Assembly: GCF_008831285.2 (NCBI RefSeq)
Contig: NC_045142.1
Location: 6,560,608 to 6,624,607, forward strand
Source of the DNA: Nymphaea colorata
Lineage: Eukaryota; Streptophyta; Magnoliopsida; Nymphaeales; Nymphaeaceae
DNA length: 64,000 nucleotides
Reading direction: 5' to 3'
Shown one piece after another: positions 47,060 through 59,664 of the stretch; positions within the stretch are counted from its first letter, which is position 1; the number at the start of each line of letters is the position of its first letter. Both the position numbers and the translations under genes were made by a program. Under the pieces are notes generated by a model. The model had not been told where the DNA came from and did not search any database. It worked only from the letters and a program-made list of their open reading frames with translations.

Positions 47060-47200
47060 GACAAATAATGTGACCACAACAACAGAAAAATAAAACTATA
47101 TTTTGGCTCAATGACTTCCCATTTACAATTATTGACTCCATTTTGAATATCATTCTTATTGAAATCGAGTTTTTGACAAAACCAAGTTTATAATCATTCA
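47060..47200. repeat. Half-copy of palindromic MITE family
   Basis: Contains 'gagtttttgacaaaaccaag' and the adjoining arm sequence of the element at 37,055-37,292, in the right-arm family R block. Confidence 0.55.
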
Positions 47201-47903
47201 ATCTTGACACCGTTAAGAAATTTTAGTGGCATGCATTGGTACTCATGTATGATTAAACGGGGTTCAAATGCAAGCTTTAACATTCACTCTAATGTTTATA
47301 GAACGGAGAAGCGGATTTTAGGACAACTCCGTAAGGTGGTGTGGCGCTTCTTTGCTCACTAGGAAATGGTTCTTGATATTCCATTTCGCTATGCATAAAC
47401 AGTTTCTCTTAAAAGTTGAAACTGCCCACAACAAATTAGATCAATTCTCATGCATATCATTTATCCAAGTCACAGCCAAATCCTGATATAGATTTGATAG
47501 GCTTCCAACTACGAATGCATTTAGCAAGTTTGTCTAATTATCCAGTCACGCTTCTCATGGATAGACATCTCTTCCACCATCTTGTGCTCGAATCCCCAAA
47601 AGGCCTCATTCAGTTTGGTTAATATTGAACAAAATAATACAATTTAAAGTTGATACGCTATCAACATAAAAAGCATGCTTTGGGTCATATAAAACTCTTT
47701 TTAGAAAAGAAAAATAACTCTAATTAATCTTTTATGCCACCATTTAATTTGCTCCGATGCTGCCCCTTATTTTTATTATTAAACTAGTATCAGTAAGTAG
47801 GTATAACTTTAAGTTTATCCAGTCATTTAAATAAGCAACACATTTGTCCAAAAATTTAAGCGAGAATGGGAGGACATATTTATAAAGAAAGAGAGTGAGT
47901 GTT

Positions 47904-47965
47904 CACTACAAAAGATTCAACTTTTACTAACAAGAAGAAGGTAAATTGAAAGTAAAAGTTTGATT
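47904..47965 (+). mobile_element. CACTA-type terminus, right arm
   Basis: Begins CACTACAAAAGATTCAAC with the same subterminal 'acttttac' repeats as 21,068-21,126. One end only. Confidence 0.5.
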
Positions 47966-48124
47966 TCACTAACAAGACAGACAATATGATTCTCCATCTA
48001 CCTCCACCCCCAAATCTCTGTCGGTTTTCCCCTGCTCCATCCACTTCCGCCTGTTGTCTTTGAGGCACTCAAAAGCCATCTCACCTACTGCTTGGTCAAG
48101 GGTTTCTTCATCTCCATTTGATTC

Positions 48125-48152
48125 AGTCTCTCTCTCTCTCTCTCTCTCTCTC
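48125..48152. repeat. (CT)n microsatellite
   Basis: About 14 CT units; homologous to the short AG tract near 20,905-20,920. Confidence 0.9.
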
Positions 48153-49980
48153 GCTTTGTTTGACTAATGGAAAAGCTGATGTTAGGCAACATGAGGGCTT
48201 CATCGTTCATAGATTCGAGATGGATGAAACGTCTACTATCTACATGCAGGATCTCATTCACTCAGCATTTCGTAGAGAAAGGTCTTCCTTTGTTTTATAT
48301 TGTAAACACGATCCTTTATTTTTCTCCTGATTTCTAGTTTGTGTTCTGGTCAGAATGGATTTGAGTAAAGCAAGCTGTTTTCAATTTCATGTTCATCTCG
48401 AGTTACCCTGTGTTTGGGAGGTTAACGGATCATTGTCCCTTGTTTTTTGTGTATATTTTGATTGTTCTTCTCACCGTCTCTGTCTGGAGATATGAAGGTG
48501 CAGTTTTTGAAGGTTCCATTGGTTTAGATATGATCGTGTAGTCCAAACATCAGCCAGTTGAAATTCTAGTGAAGGATCGTGTAGTCTTGTTTTGAAGATT
48601 GCGACAGCCGGTTGAACTTATTTGTCTATTTTTTCGGTATTGCACTTAGTTTTTTGGGTAATTTGAAAACGTTCTGATTAAATGCAGATATATGGTATTG
48701 TAAAAAATGTGTAGCGGCACTTTTGGTTCATGTTTTGGCCTTGTTTGTTGCTAGACGCAGATGTTTATTAGTTTAATGAACTGTGTTTTGCTACTAGTTT
48801 ACAATGATATTCAAGAGATCAGTTTATTCTTACTGAATGACAGAACTTCACCGATGAGTTGTCACTGTTTGCTACTTGTAGGTCATGTTCTATTTCATCA
48901 TGTGTCTCTGAGCTCACCTATGCAGAGATGTTAGTCTAGATTACTACTTGATGACTTTCTGTGTGATTCATTGGCTATTGCATCTTTTTGCTATTTATCG
49001 GTTACAAATCCACTTAGGCATTATGACCAGCTGAGCTCACTTGTGCATATCGTACTAAAGAAAGCATTTCCCTTCTCGAAGGCATGTGGTCTTGGATAAG
49101 ATTGTATGCCTAACCTAAAATCTTACGCAAGTTCCTTGTGTTAATGATACAGAGATCAACCTATAAAATTCCCGTGTATCATCTGCTAGTTTTGGCTCAA
49201 GCACTAAGTATGGCCTTGTTGAAGGCTTGAATTATCTAGGAACATAGAAAAGGTGTAAAGACCATGCTAGGCATCTAAAAGAACCATACAATCAACCATA
49301 AATTAGTGAATACTTGACATTTGGTTGAGGCTAAATCTCACGATTGAGCTCACATGATGCATGTTAAGCTAAATCTCGGCATCAATCTTACATGCAAGCC
49401 CCCTCATTTGCCATCTCAACCAAGAAAGACATGGTGAAAGACAGAATATGAAATGTTGCCTACATCCTGCACAAGGTCAAAAATCCAATATCTATACACT
49501 TGCTCATGGTGCGTGTCTCGAACATATAAAGATACATAGACACAACTGAAAAAAGGTGAATCTATATAATTTATGTGGACAAGACATAAGCATTAGAAAA
49601 CTTCTAGACCTTGTCCTTCAGGTATAAGGAAGCCACTACTAGTGATGTCATTAACTTGGAGAACAGACACTCTTTTGTTGAACATATTAAAATTACTCCA
49701 ATCTATAAATACAAAGAGCATGCACTCTTTTATTGAACATTTATATGGGTTTCACTTAAAAGGCACCCGATGGCCTTGCTCTCCTATTACATTATAATGT
49801 TATAATTATTTGAATGTTTTGAAAGTAGTCGTTTAGCCATTTGTCTTAGCTATTTTTTCATGCTTCGATTCAGAGTAGTCAGTTTACTATAATGAATTTC
49901 ATTATATCTCAAATTTGTTTATGCATACGTTTTCATACTGAAAATTGTAGTTGTGAAGGAATATTATGCAAATTATTACC

Positions 49981-50980
49981 ATGGAAGATAGCAGTCCATC
50001 AAGGGAGAATCTTACATGGACTGAAGCACAGATGGACTCCTTAGTCCAGCTTATTTTAGAGCAATCACGCATTTCTGGTATGAAATCTGGTAGAGGTTTG
50101 AAGTCGAAAGCCTACACATCAATCGAAAAAAGCATGATTGACCACTTCGGAAGGGAATTCACTAAGTACAAAATTAAAAACAAATTGAAGCATGTGAAAC
50201 CCAACCTGACAATTATGAAGGAAATTATCAATACAAGTGGGTTTGGGTATGACCCCGAGTTTGGAGTGAGTACATTGAGGTATCTTATAGAGATCGTAAT
50301 TTTAAGTTATGTCTCACATGTCTTTATTTGTGCAAAATTTGAACACATGGAATTTTTCAGAAATATCTAAATAGGAAAATGTACAAAGGTCCAAAACTAT
50401 TGAGGTACTATGAGGAATTTGCCGAGGTATATCATCCCATGCAACTGGTAGTGAAGTAGATACATGCAACAACATGTTCTTAGATGAGGATACTGAACCA
50501 TACCCAACTATACCTTCATCCCAATCGACTCTATTTGACATGCAATCTGAAAGTTCACAACCATTCACACAAATGCTCCATGAAGATCGTCAACCCATAT
50601 AATCGCCAATATCTACAACTCTGACAACTCAAGATCTCACAATCACAACCAATAAGACTACAAGTAGGTCTAGAAGAACCAGGTCACCCTATGATGAAGA
50701 GTATTATAATTTGTTGCATGGTATTGCTAATGATGTGAAGATGATGACACGTGCATGTAGAGGGGTTCAATTTGTCACTTGTTGTGACATACTTCAAAAG
50801 TTGGTTGAGACTGGACAAATAGATTTTGATATAAACGTGAAGAGTATTGACATGTTAGAGGATGGCACCAACCTCATGATCTTTGTCAACCTTCCACCTT
50901 CACAGCAGGTGTCAGGGTTGACAAGTAAACTTGTATATTTTTTGTGTTTCAATTTTTCTTGTGTGTTCATTGTTCTTTGA
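49981..50980 (+). pseudogene. PIF/Harbinger Myb/SANT-like protein, copy C
   Basis: Exon 1 (49,981-50,279) encodes MEDSSPSRENLTWTEAQMDS, KYKIKNKLKHVKPNL and SGFGYDP, but about 30 bp coding NKCIDVDPQIW is deleted after GYDP. Exon 2 from 50,361 keeps KYLNRKMYKGP and RYYEEFAEVY, then shifts frame near 50,430. The C-terminal part at 50,711-50,940 reads MLHGIANDVKMMTRACRGVQ to LTSKLV. The TAA after the DRQPI-like position (near 50,600) is shared with copy B, so it predates the inverted duplication. Confidence 0.85.
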
Positions 50981-51099
50981 TGATGTTTGCAATAAATGTT
51001 TTTCACGTATGTCGGTGATGTTAATGCGGTCAAGCAAGTTCAGTAGCTCTTTCAACATGCTTATATAGTTTTTGGACGAAAATTCTTCAACATTTGTTG

Positions 51100-51860
51100 T
51101 TATTTTGGTTCATACAGTTCTTCCCATATTTTCATGTAATTTCATAATCGTAAACTCACCATAACACATGCAAGATGTCTAACTTGTATATATATAATTA
51201 TTTAGGAGAAATTGATGGAACCCATGTACTTGCGTGGGTGGTCTCAGCATCAGATCAAGCAAGAATTCACAATAGAAAAGAATTCATCTCTCAAATTGTC
51301 ATAGTTGTACTTGGATTCGACACTCGATTCCACTATGTATTGGCAGGATGGGAAGGAAGTGCAATAGACTTAAGAGTATTATACAATGCATTTGATCATC
51401 GGACCGACCAATTTGTTTTGCCACAAGGTATGTACTTCCACCAAAGGTTGCATACATTTTTATAAGCATTTGACAAGATTTGAAGAATTTGTGTTTACTT
51501 GTAAAATAATACTATCTTGCTAATGGAGGTTATTCAAACATTATTGGTTTGCTAACATCTTATTGAAGGCATCATTATCATATGTCTGAGTTTAATGCGC
51601 TTGGGGCACGGACACCTAGAATTCTTAAAGAATTATTCAACCATAGGCATTCATGACTCCAAAATGCAGTAGAGAGAACTTTCGGCATGTTGAAAGGATG
51701 TTTTCCAATAAAAATTTCAAATTGTTCTTGCTACTTGTGCGTCACACAATTTCATAATTGAACACAATCCAAATGCCGAGCAATTTGTTGATGAAGATGC
51801 TCCTTCGAATGATAATGGTTTCATAAACGTACCAAAAATTGCAAGACAAACACGTTAGCT
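51100..51860 (+). pseudogene. PIF/Harbinger DDE transposase, copy C (N-terminal part deleted)
   Basis: The helical N-terminal region seen in copies A and B is missing between about 51,050 and 51,110. What remains: EIDGTHVLAW (first Asp) near 51,210, VLGFDTRFHYVLAGWEGSA then IDLRVLYNAF (second Asp), HDSKMQ/TVERTFGMLKGC (Glu) near 51,665, a deletion of LKMQVQYPF, and FVDEDAPSNDN near 51,780. Confidence 0.82.
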
Positions 51861-51999
51861 AGGAAGCAACAATTCTATGAGAACAACTACAACAACTCAA
51901 TGTTTACACATTATCAATTGAGTAGCAAATTTATTATCAATTGATTATATTTACATATGTATGTTTGACAAATATTTTGTTTTAAATACAACAACAAAG

Positions 52000-52210
52000 A
52001 TGAAGCCTCGCCAAAAGTACTATATGTTGTCTGAAGGTAGGTCGTGAGGCATAGATGATAGTTGTGAGTGGTGCCAACTTTTAGTATATTGATACAAGGG
52101 TGCAATCTTTAGATCGTTTGATACCTTTGAACCAGCAGAATATCACATGAATGAGTATCTCAAGATAAAGTATGGCAAGCAAGTAGATAGGCCTACATCT
52201 AGTATATGAA
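52000..52210 (+). pseudogene. RNase H1 N-terminal (viroplasmin-like) module, copy C
   Basis: Reads MKPRQKYYMLSEGRS, TGA (the same CGA-to-TGA change as copy B), GIDDSCEWCQLLVY, a second TGA, then YKGAIFRSFDTFEPAEYHMN and EYLKIKYGKQVDRPT. Follows the transposase remnant at the same distance as in copies A and B. Confidence 0.62.
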
Positions 52211-54396
52211 GTTTGTTGAACATAAGTGCAGCCACAAATGTTGGATTACTTGTTTTGTGATTAACTGTTTTTTTTGTTGGATCTGTATTCATTAGACTCA
52301 TATACTAGGATACTACTCTATCGTACCTGAACTAACAATATGGACACTAACTATGATGTTGGACATTGCTAAGTTTTGGTTGTGATTACATGGTTTGTTG
52401 GTCTTCAAACAGATTATATAACTTTGATGCAGGTTTATGTATGCTATGCCTATAAATTATGATGTGCGTGGAAACTATCAGTGCATGGTAGTTGGTTATG
52501 TATTTTGTTTTGTGGATATGTATGGTTAATTTGCATGCATTTTTAGTTATATTGTTTGACAGAACTTTTAGAAATTAGTGAAAATTGTTAAGTTGATTCT
52601 TCTTTGCTTTTGATTATTGTCTCAAAATTGATTCTAAATTGACGTGGCATGTATGTTTGAAGCTGTAGCAGCGATGTGCTTTATACTAGACAGAGCTATA
52701 GCAGCGATGGCTGTCCTTTTGCTCATTGTTTTGATGTTGGCTTCATGTTTGGTGCTAATAATGGCCGTGGAAACCATCTATGTCTACTGGTTAACTTCTC
52801 ACACACACACCTGTAGTCTGCCCATCACTTTTGCTGCTATGTTATGTTACTTTAATTTATTCAATTATCTAATCTAATGTTGTGCAAGCTGAAGCTGCGT
52901 TTTCAGCAAAAGACTTTTTCAGAGCGGCGTCCTTCTATGCCAACGTGAGCTAAGTTCTGTCTCATATACACAATATCACTTTTATCAGGTTAACTGTGAC
53001 CAGTGAAGATGCAAGCACTGTTGCAGTGTTTTCTTAGCAGCTGATCTGAAATGCAAACTGCTAATCAACAATTAGTTTGTGTTTATTTAAAGTTACAAGG
53101 ATTGAATTTTATTTGTTTTAAAATGTTGCGACCTTAATGGTTGTCCATGCCAATTATAATTGCTCTTGTATTTGCATAAGCATGGCTATACCAAGTTAAA
53201 TGGGTGATACAGATTTGCTGCTTAATCTGGGACAACTTGCTAATTATTTGCCATTTCAAACCAAAAACATATGAAAAGAGCTGCTTTCTGCTAAATTGAA
53301 GGAAAATCATGGCTGCAGAGGCAAGGGGTGAAGGACTTCATTGGGAAAGGCTTATGGATGGCCAATGGTGAAGAATGGGTCCATCAAATTGCAAGCAAGG
53401 AAGCTCATTGTGCTATTTGTTTTCTCCATGCATGTTAAACATTGTTCAAATTGCAAGCAACCAAGCTCAGACTTGTTTACTTGCAGTTTCCTGTGCTAAT
53501 TGTTAGATGCAAAGGCAGCGTAAGCTGACCTTTCAGAAGAATTTTATCTGTCAATATAAATTTGTATGTTGGCTAGGTGGCACAACAGCTCTGTTGGTTC
53601 TCATGTTGGCGAGGTTAATATGCAGCAGCTCACAACAGTAAAATAAAGTCTTTGTTTTATTTTTCCTGGTGCACCAAATGTAGTTAATTTTTACCCAGGA
53701 AAAAACTACCCTGCCATCAAACATGTTCTCAGGTTGGAAAAAGGCTAATTTATCCTTCCGTATTTTTTTCCAGAATTTTTTTCCATGGTAAATTTACCAT
53801 GCAAAAATCTACCCTGCCATCAAATGGGGCCTAAGTCTATTATTTTTGCATTGTCACTAAGCAGATTGGAGAAATTTTGGTGTCATTGATTCACGAAGTA
53901 TGATTCTTCCTCCATGATCCGGTAGAGGAGCATAGGAAATCAAGTAGTAGAGATCAAGTTATTCTAACGAGAAAAAATTTTGGAAAGAAAGGATAATATA
54001 GAAAATAGTGAGGCTAGCGTATTTATTTGCAGCATTTTGCCAATCAATAGTAAAAACGAACAAACAAATAATAACCAGTTCTCTTAAAATTGTGTTAAAG
54101 TATTTTAAATAAAATACATGTAGGCTGCAGTTTTCTTCATTATTTCTCAGCGCCCAAGCTTAAAGGGACAATTACATTTTGAACAAACATCAAACTAACA
54201 TAAGAAAGCTAAAGAAAAGAAATATATAAAAGCAGAAGGGTAGCGAAAAACTGAAGAAGATTGATTGAATTCTTTTTTTAAGCCTAAAAAAATTGTGCTC
54301 AGTCCAGTTGAAGGCAAGTGGTCGAGTTAAATCTTTGTTTTGCTTCAGAAAAAAAAAAATCAAAAGCAAAAAGGTTAATGCATAAGGATTTATTCC

Positions 54397-54399
<3 letters not shown>

Positions 54400-54446
<47 letters not shown>
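54400..54446. repeat. (AT)n microsatellite, copy 3
   Basis: About 47 bp, homologous to 1,897-1,922 and 13,642-13,680. Confidence 0.95.
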
Positions 54447-54448
<2 letters not shown>

Positions 54449-56633
54449 ATTATTGGTTACTCCAATTTATTATGTCAAGGTAATTTTAAGTATAAATTTC
54501 ATTTCTTATAGGTTATTTTGATTATATAGTTCGTTATTCTTTATTATCCATGATATATGCTTGTCAAAAATATATACAAGTGCAAAACTTCCATGTTTAC
54601 CACATAGAAAACAAAGATTTGAAACTCTGAGCTTGCTCACACTCGCAGACACACACACTCTAGCTTCTCTTTGTCTCTTGGATTTTCGGAGAGTTTCACT
54701 TTTTATTAAATGATAGTAGTTCATATTTAAGTTGTACCACTTTTCTAATACTAGTCTGATAATAAAGGTTAGTGGTGGGCAAAGTGTTGTCATAATGTCT
54801 AAATTATATATATGTATATATATATAATGAGGAGAGTTTTGAATGTCTCAAGTCATGCATTTTATGTTGTCATCATACCGACTTAAAATTGAATCATTTT
54901 GCTCAAGGTCAACCAAAATAAATCGTGCCTATCTGGAAATTCGACTATAAGATGGTGGAAGAAAGGTCCATCCACGAGCTAATTGTGACTCAGCAAAAAG
55001 CAGGACTAGGTAATTGAACCTACTCGTTGCATGTGTTTGGAGTTGGAAAACATGCAAATCTACATTAGAATTTGGCTGGAACTTGGATAAATGATACATG
55101 GGAATTTTATCCTTTTTTATGTGGGGAATTTCAACTTTCAAGAAAAACCATTTAAACATTAAAAAAAGAAACATCAAGAACTTTTTCATTTTCAGTGAAG
55201 TACCATACCGCCTTACATGGTTGTCGTGAAACTCGCTTCTCCTTTCTATAAACATTAGAGTGAGTATCTAAAGCTTCAACTTGAGCCCCATTAAATTAGA
55301 CATAAATTGAAATGCTGCTAAAAATTCTCGTGGGCATGAATGAAAGACACCTTAAGACGGTGCTTTGGAGGCAAAATTTGGTTTAAAGTGTGTTTGGAAA
55401 GACGCCCAAAAGATGGTTTTGGATTGACCAATACTTTCTTATAGCTGGTAAGTTGATGAAATATATAGAAGCTTTCTTGTGTATGGTTTCAGTTAAATTT
55501 CTACTGGAAATTAGGACTAACAAAAATGCAAGAAGTGAAAGAGCTAAAATACATAATTCTAATTTCAGCATACTCAACTTGATGCTCAGAGTTATATGTT
55601 GGGTCTAGAACAAGCGAGTTGTTTGTCTTAGCCCAAAATGGCCATCTGATTTAATAAAGAGAAGCCCAGTTATACGAGGTCTTTGCCTAAAATGGCCATC
55701 TGATTTAATAAAGAAAAGCCCACTTATACGACAAAAATGGAAGGAAGGGTATGCTTATTTGTCAAAATGACTAAAATACTCCCTTTCTATAATAATTGAA
55801 ACACTGCTTTGCACTCACCAACTTGGCCACCATTGCATTTCTCTATGGTGGTAAGCTTTATTCTATTTCTACTATCTATATGAATGTGTAGTTAAAGAGA
55901 GAGAGGGGGGACAGAGAGCGAGAGAGAGTGAGATGGTCGGAGAGTAGTTCGGTACAAGTTTAAACTCATTTGATTTAGCACTCAAGATAGTCATTTTCAT
56001 TTGCCTCAATATTGAAAAGATAGACTGGTGTTTGAGAGGTCAACCACCAGGGTTGTTGAAGGTGAATTTTGTGATGCTCGGTGTTGCTAGAAATTCGAAA
56101 TTCTTGGAAAAAGAACTAATGGTCCACCCTTTATTAAAACTGAACTCCCTATCTAATTCCACATAAACTAAAGGCCGTCAGCCATGTAGATTGTTCTCTC
56201 ACCTTTGATTAAGCATGTAAGTTCCAGGTTTTGATCAAACAAAATGCCTGTTTGGTAGTTTGAATGCATATTCTAAAGGAAGATGCACTTTAAGTTTGAT
56301 ATCTATACATATTAATCTAATTTCATTGAAATGTGCTGAAAGGTACAAAGCAACTAACCTTCCCCTCTCAAAGAGGCTGCTTGCCTTTGTGCATAGTTTC
56401 CACTATCTTTGTTTTATTTATGCGACCAAAGAGAGTGTACATCAGGAGTAGAAAAAAGGCTTCCGATGTGCGGCCTCATTCGCAGGCAGGCTTTTGTGAC
56501 TTCCAAAGAAAGAAGTCCAAGCAATTCTGCTAACCAAAATCTCCTGCCTTTCGTGGAACAGAAAAGAAAAGTACTCTTTGCAATACTCCAATGAGATCTC
56601 TCAAGCCCTCAGTGCGTTGAAGAAAGTAACCCA

Positions 56634-56909
56634 TTGTCTGATCTTCCTACCTACCTGTACTGCATGTTCTATTCCCTGAACATTCTTTTTTCACCTTTCT
56701 TCTCTTTTCCCTATTTTTCTAGTTTCCCCAATGATTTAGTCCGAGGTGTTAGGAAATTGACACATAAAATGATGCTCCACGTTGATGTGGAACGGAGGGA
56801 AACAATTTTTCTCGTGAGGGTGAACTTCTCTTTGTCTTCATTTTCATCACGCTCCTTATTAAATTTAATTTCTCCAAGCACCAAACCTTCTAAATATAGG
56901 CCGCACTGA
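56634..56909 (+). other. 91-codon open frame, right-arm counterpart of 11,285-11,560
   Basis: MSDLPTYLYCMFYSLN to SPSTKPSKYRPH; same length as in the left arm. Coding status uncertain; no domain recognised. Confidence 0.25.
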
Positions 56910-57168
56910 TGACTCTAACTTGATCAGCTACTAATTAGTTCATGAGATGTTGGGGGCACTCAAACAATGACCGAACTTTCTCAATTTAATATATATTACT
57001 CAAAATCATCATTCAATTTAAACATAAGTAACTCAGGAAAACAGAAAAATAAGCATGTTATAATTAAGTACCAGTTGGCCTTGAAAGGCTATCAGCACTC
57101 CCTAAAAGGCTTTAAACCCCACACAAATCCAGGTACATCAGCATGTTCTTTCCCCAACTCCTGTTCTA

Positions 57169-57556
57169 CTATTCCTCTTCCTGCCTGTTCATCTGTGCAA
57201 AGAAATTTTCTATAAAGCTCTCTGATCTGGCAAACAGCTCTTTCGTGCTCAATCCGTTGGCTTCTTCCTCCTCAAACTGAGTATTTGGCATCTCTATCAC
57301 CATTGCACCATCACCACTAACTCCTCCATTACCATCAGCTCCTCGATCTTCATTATCTTCTTTAAGCAACAACAAAAGTCAGAGACAATAAAAAGAATTT
57401 CATGAATGAGGTCAACCATGTTGCAGGTCGTGGGTCAAGAAAAAGAGAGAAAGGGGGTACTCTACCGTGTGGTTCATTGCAGAGGAAGCACACAACCATG
57501 AAGATGACGATGACGCAGCAAAGGGTCAGGATGACAACATGTACAAGGGGACCCAT
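57169..57556 (-). CDS. Small two-exon single-pass membrane protein with DUF761-like C-terminus
   Basis: Exon 1 is 57,556-57,466, with a 106-nt GT-AG intron, and exon 2 is 57,359-57,169 (about 94 codons before the stop). Phase 1 splicing joins NEPH to EDNEDR. Residues about 6-26 (VVILTLCCVIVIFMVVCFLC) are one transmembrane helix or signal anchor. The middle is Gly/Asp/Glu-rich (GADGNGGVSGDG, FEEEE), and the end LSTKELFARSESFIENFF-AQMNRQ resembles the C-terminal DUF761 motif of small plant proteins. The function of such proteins is poorly known. The damaged homologue at 10,702-11,078 conserves start, splice sites and phase. A copia element is inserted 27 bp upstream of the ATG, so expression may be lost or LTR-driven. 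Confidence 0.6.
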
Positions 57557-57587
57557 ATGTGTATGTCTGGTTGGAGTAGTCGGACTA

Positions 57588-57823
57588 TGATAAACTTGTC
57601 AAGGTGAAGGACAGAACGAAAGAGAGAAAGAAAATTTCACTTATTTGTATTCATGACAGATCCACATATTTATAGTTGGCGTTACACAGTTCTGGGTAAG
57701 CCTCTCAATGAGATAACCGAGATCATGTAGGGATTGGATCAAACTGTTGATAAAGATAAAACAAAACTGTTGTGATACTAAGATTTTTGCCATGGAAAGC
57801 TTATCAGTTAGATCTTTCCAACA
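57588..57823 (-). repeat. 3' LTR of copia element
   Basis: 236 bp. Contains the 'ggaaagcttatca' and 'tgaaggacagaacgaaagag' segments shared with 62,503-62,743. Confidence 0.93.
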
Positions 57824-57834
57824 CTCCCCTTCAA
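57824..57834 (-). other. Polypurine tract
   Basis: TTGAAGGGGAG on the minus strand, directly before the 3' LTR TGTTGG; primer for plus-strand DNA synthesis. Confidence 0.85.
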
Positions 57835-57893
57835 GTTGGCGTTCCTGGATTGAAGACTGCCAACTAGCTTCTTAATGTTAGGAACACTTCTCA

Positions 57894-58319
57894 TCATAGT
57901 GACTTAGTGAATACATCTGCAACTTGCTGAGATGAGGACACAAACTGAGTTTGAATCTCTCCACTTAGAATTTTGTCTCTAACAATATGGCAGTCAATTT
58001 CAATATGCCTGGTCCGCTCATGAAACATAGGATTGGCTGCTATGTGCATTGTGGCTTGATTATCACAAAATAAAGTGACCAGCTGTGTGAGATATCCCAA
58101 AATCTTGTAGAAGCGCTTTAAGCCATCTGAGTTCACATGTCGTAAGTGCCATGGATCGGTATTCAGCTTCAGCGGAAGACCTAGAAACTGTTGTTTGTTT
58201 TTTTGTTTTCCATGTAATGGGACTGTTGCCAATCATAATAAAATATCCCCTTGTAGATCTTCAAGACATGGGACATGATGCCAATTTGAATCACAATATG
58301 CCTTAAGTAGGATGGGACC
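57894..58319 (-). pseudogene. copia RNase H region
   Basis: [20 protein letters not shown], then [15 protein letters not shown] and [10 protein letters not shown], the standard copia RNase H end. The preceding [20 protein letters not shown] block lies in another frame and a stop (58,320-58,322) separates it from RT. Confidence 0.88.
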
Positions 58320-59640
58320 TTATGAAGACAATAATACCCCATAGCCTGCAGTTCCCTTTAGGTACTTTAGAAGACGATTCATTGCTTCTCTATGCGAGAT
58401 GCTAGGTTTGCTCATAAATGGAATTAATATGTGTACCATATGTACGATATCGGGTCTAGTTATAGTCAAATATACGAGCTTACCAATGATTTTTCTGTAT
58501 TGACTGGCTTCTTTGCGGACCTCTCCTTCTTCATTATGAAGCTTCAAGTGTTGTTCCATAGGAGAGTCATAAGGTTTTGCTCCCATATAGCCTATTTCAT
58601 GTAAAACATTGAGGAGATATTTCTTTTGAGATAAAAATATCCCTTTTTCAGATCTTTCAACTTCAATGCCGAGCATGTATCTGAGCTTGCCCAAGTCTTT
58701 TAACTTGAATTTCTCATTCATCACATATTTGAGATTCTTGATTCCCACTAAGTCATCGCCTGCAATAATTATATCATCTACAAAGATTACTAGAAAGATG
58801 CTTCCTCTAGTCGTGGTTTTGGAAAATAAGGAGTAATCTGCCTTTGATTGGGAAAAACCCAAACTTGTGAGAAACGTTGTCAATTTAGAAAAGCAATTTT
58901 GTGACGATTGTTTAAGTCCATAAATGGATTTGTTCAATTGACATACCATATCTTTCTCCCCTTGTCAAGTGAACACGGGTAGCAACTGCATATATACTTC
59001 TTCTACTAAGTCGCCATGAAGAAATGTGTTATTAACATCAACTTGAAATAGATGCCACTTTTTAATTGCTGCAAGGGTGAGCAAACAGCGGATGGTAGAA
59101 ATTTTGGCAACAGGGGTGAAGGTTTCATTATAATCAACACCTTCAATCTGAGTATATCCTTTGGCAACAAGACGGGCCTTGTATCTTTCAACTGATCCAT
59201 CAGATTGGTATTTGATCTTGAACACCCATTTGCAACCGATGGGGGTTTTGCCGGGAGGTAGCTCGGTGACGATCCAAGTCTAGTTGTCTTGCAATGCATC
59301 AATTTCAGTATGCATGGCTTCTCGCCACTTTGGGTCCTGCATAGCTTGGGTAAAAGATGAAGGCTCATGTTGCTCAAGTAGGGTAGTCATGAAACATTGA
59401 TAATGAGAGGTGAAATTGGAGACATCAATATATGATGCAATTGGACAACGTGTACCTTTTGGTGTTGTCAAACCATCACTTGTTAACAACTTGTTGGAAA
59501 TGGGTAGGACAGAAAAACACTTGTAGTCCTTAAGGTGATTGGGCATATGTCTTGGGCAGGAGTTGGATGGAATCATTGGAGGTGTCTGGGTTGATATTAC
59601 TAGTATCTTGGGTTTGGTTGCCTAGTTCATCACTAGGTTG
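58320..59640 (-). pseudogene. copia reverse transcriptase region
   Basis: Order on the minus strand: DPKWREAMHTEIDALQDN, TAG (59,280-59,282), [61 protein letters not shown] (58,965-58,967), QLNKSIYGLKQS, FVDDIIIAGDD (polymerase Asp pair), YLLNVLHEIGYMGAKP, YLTITRPDI. The two stops are in frame with the rest and replace codons that normally read through (CGA to TGA at 58,967). Otherwise the frame is open. Confidence 0.93.
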
Positions 59641-59664
59641 AATATTGTGGTGGTCATGATTTGT

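Larger units (their letters stand above)
44915..57560 (-). repeat. Right arm of giant inverted repeat (block copy 3)
   Basis: Inverted counterpart of 10,690-24,545 (landmarks given there), and over 52,430-56,410 also of copy 1. It differs by indels, loss of about 370 bp near 45,350, a deletion inside the transposase gene and the copia insertion just outside its outer end. Confidence 0.88.
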
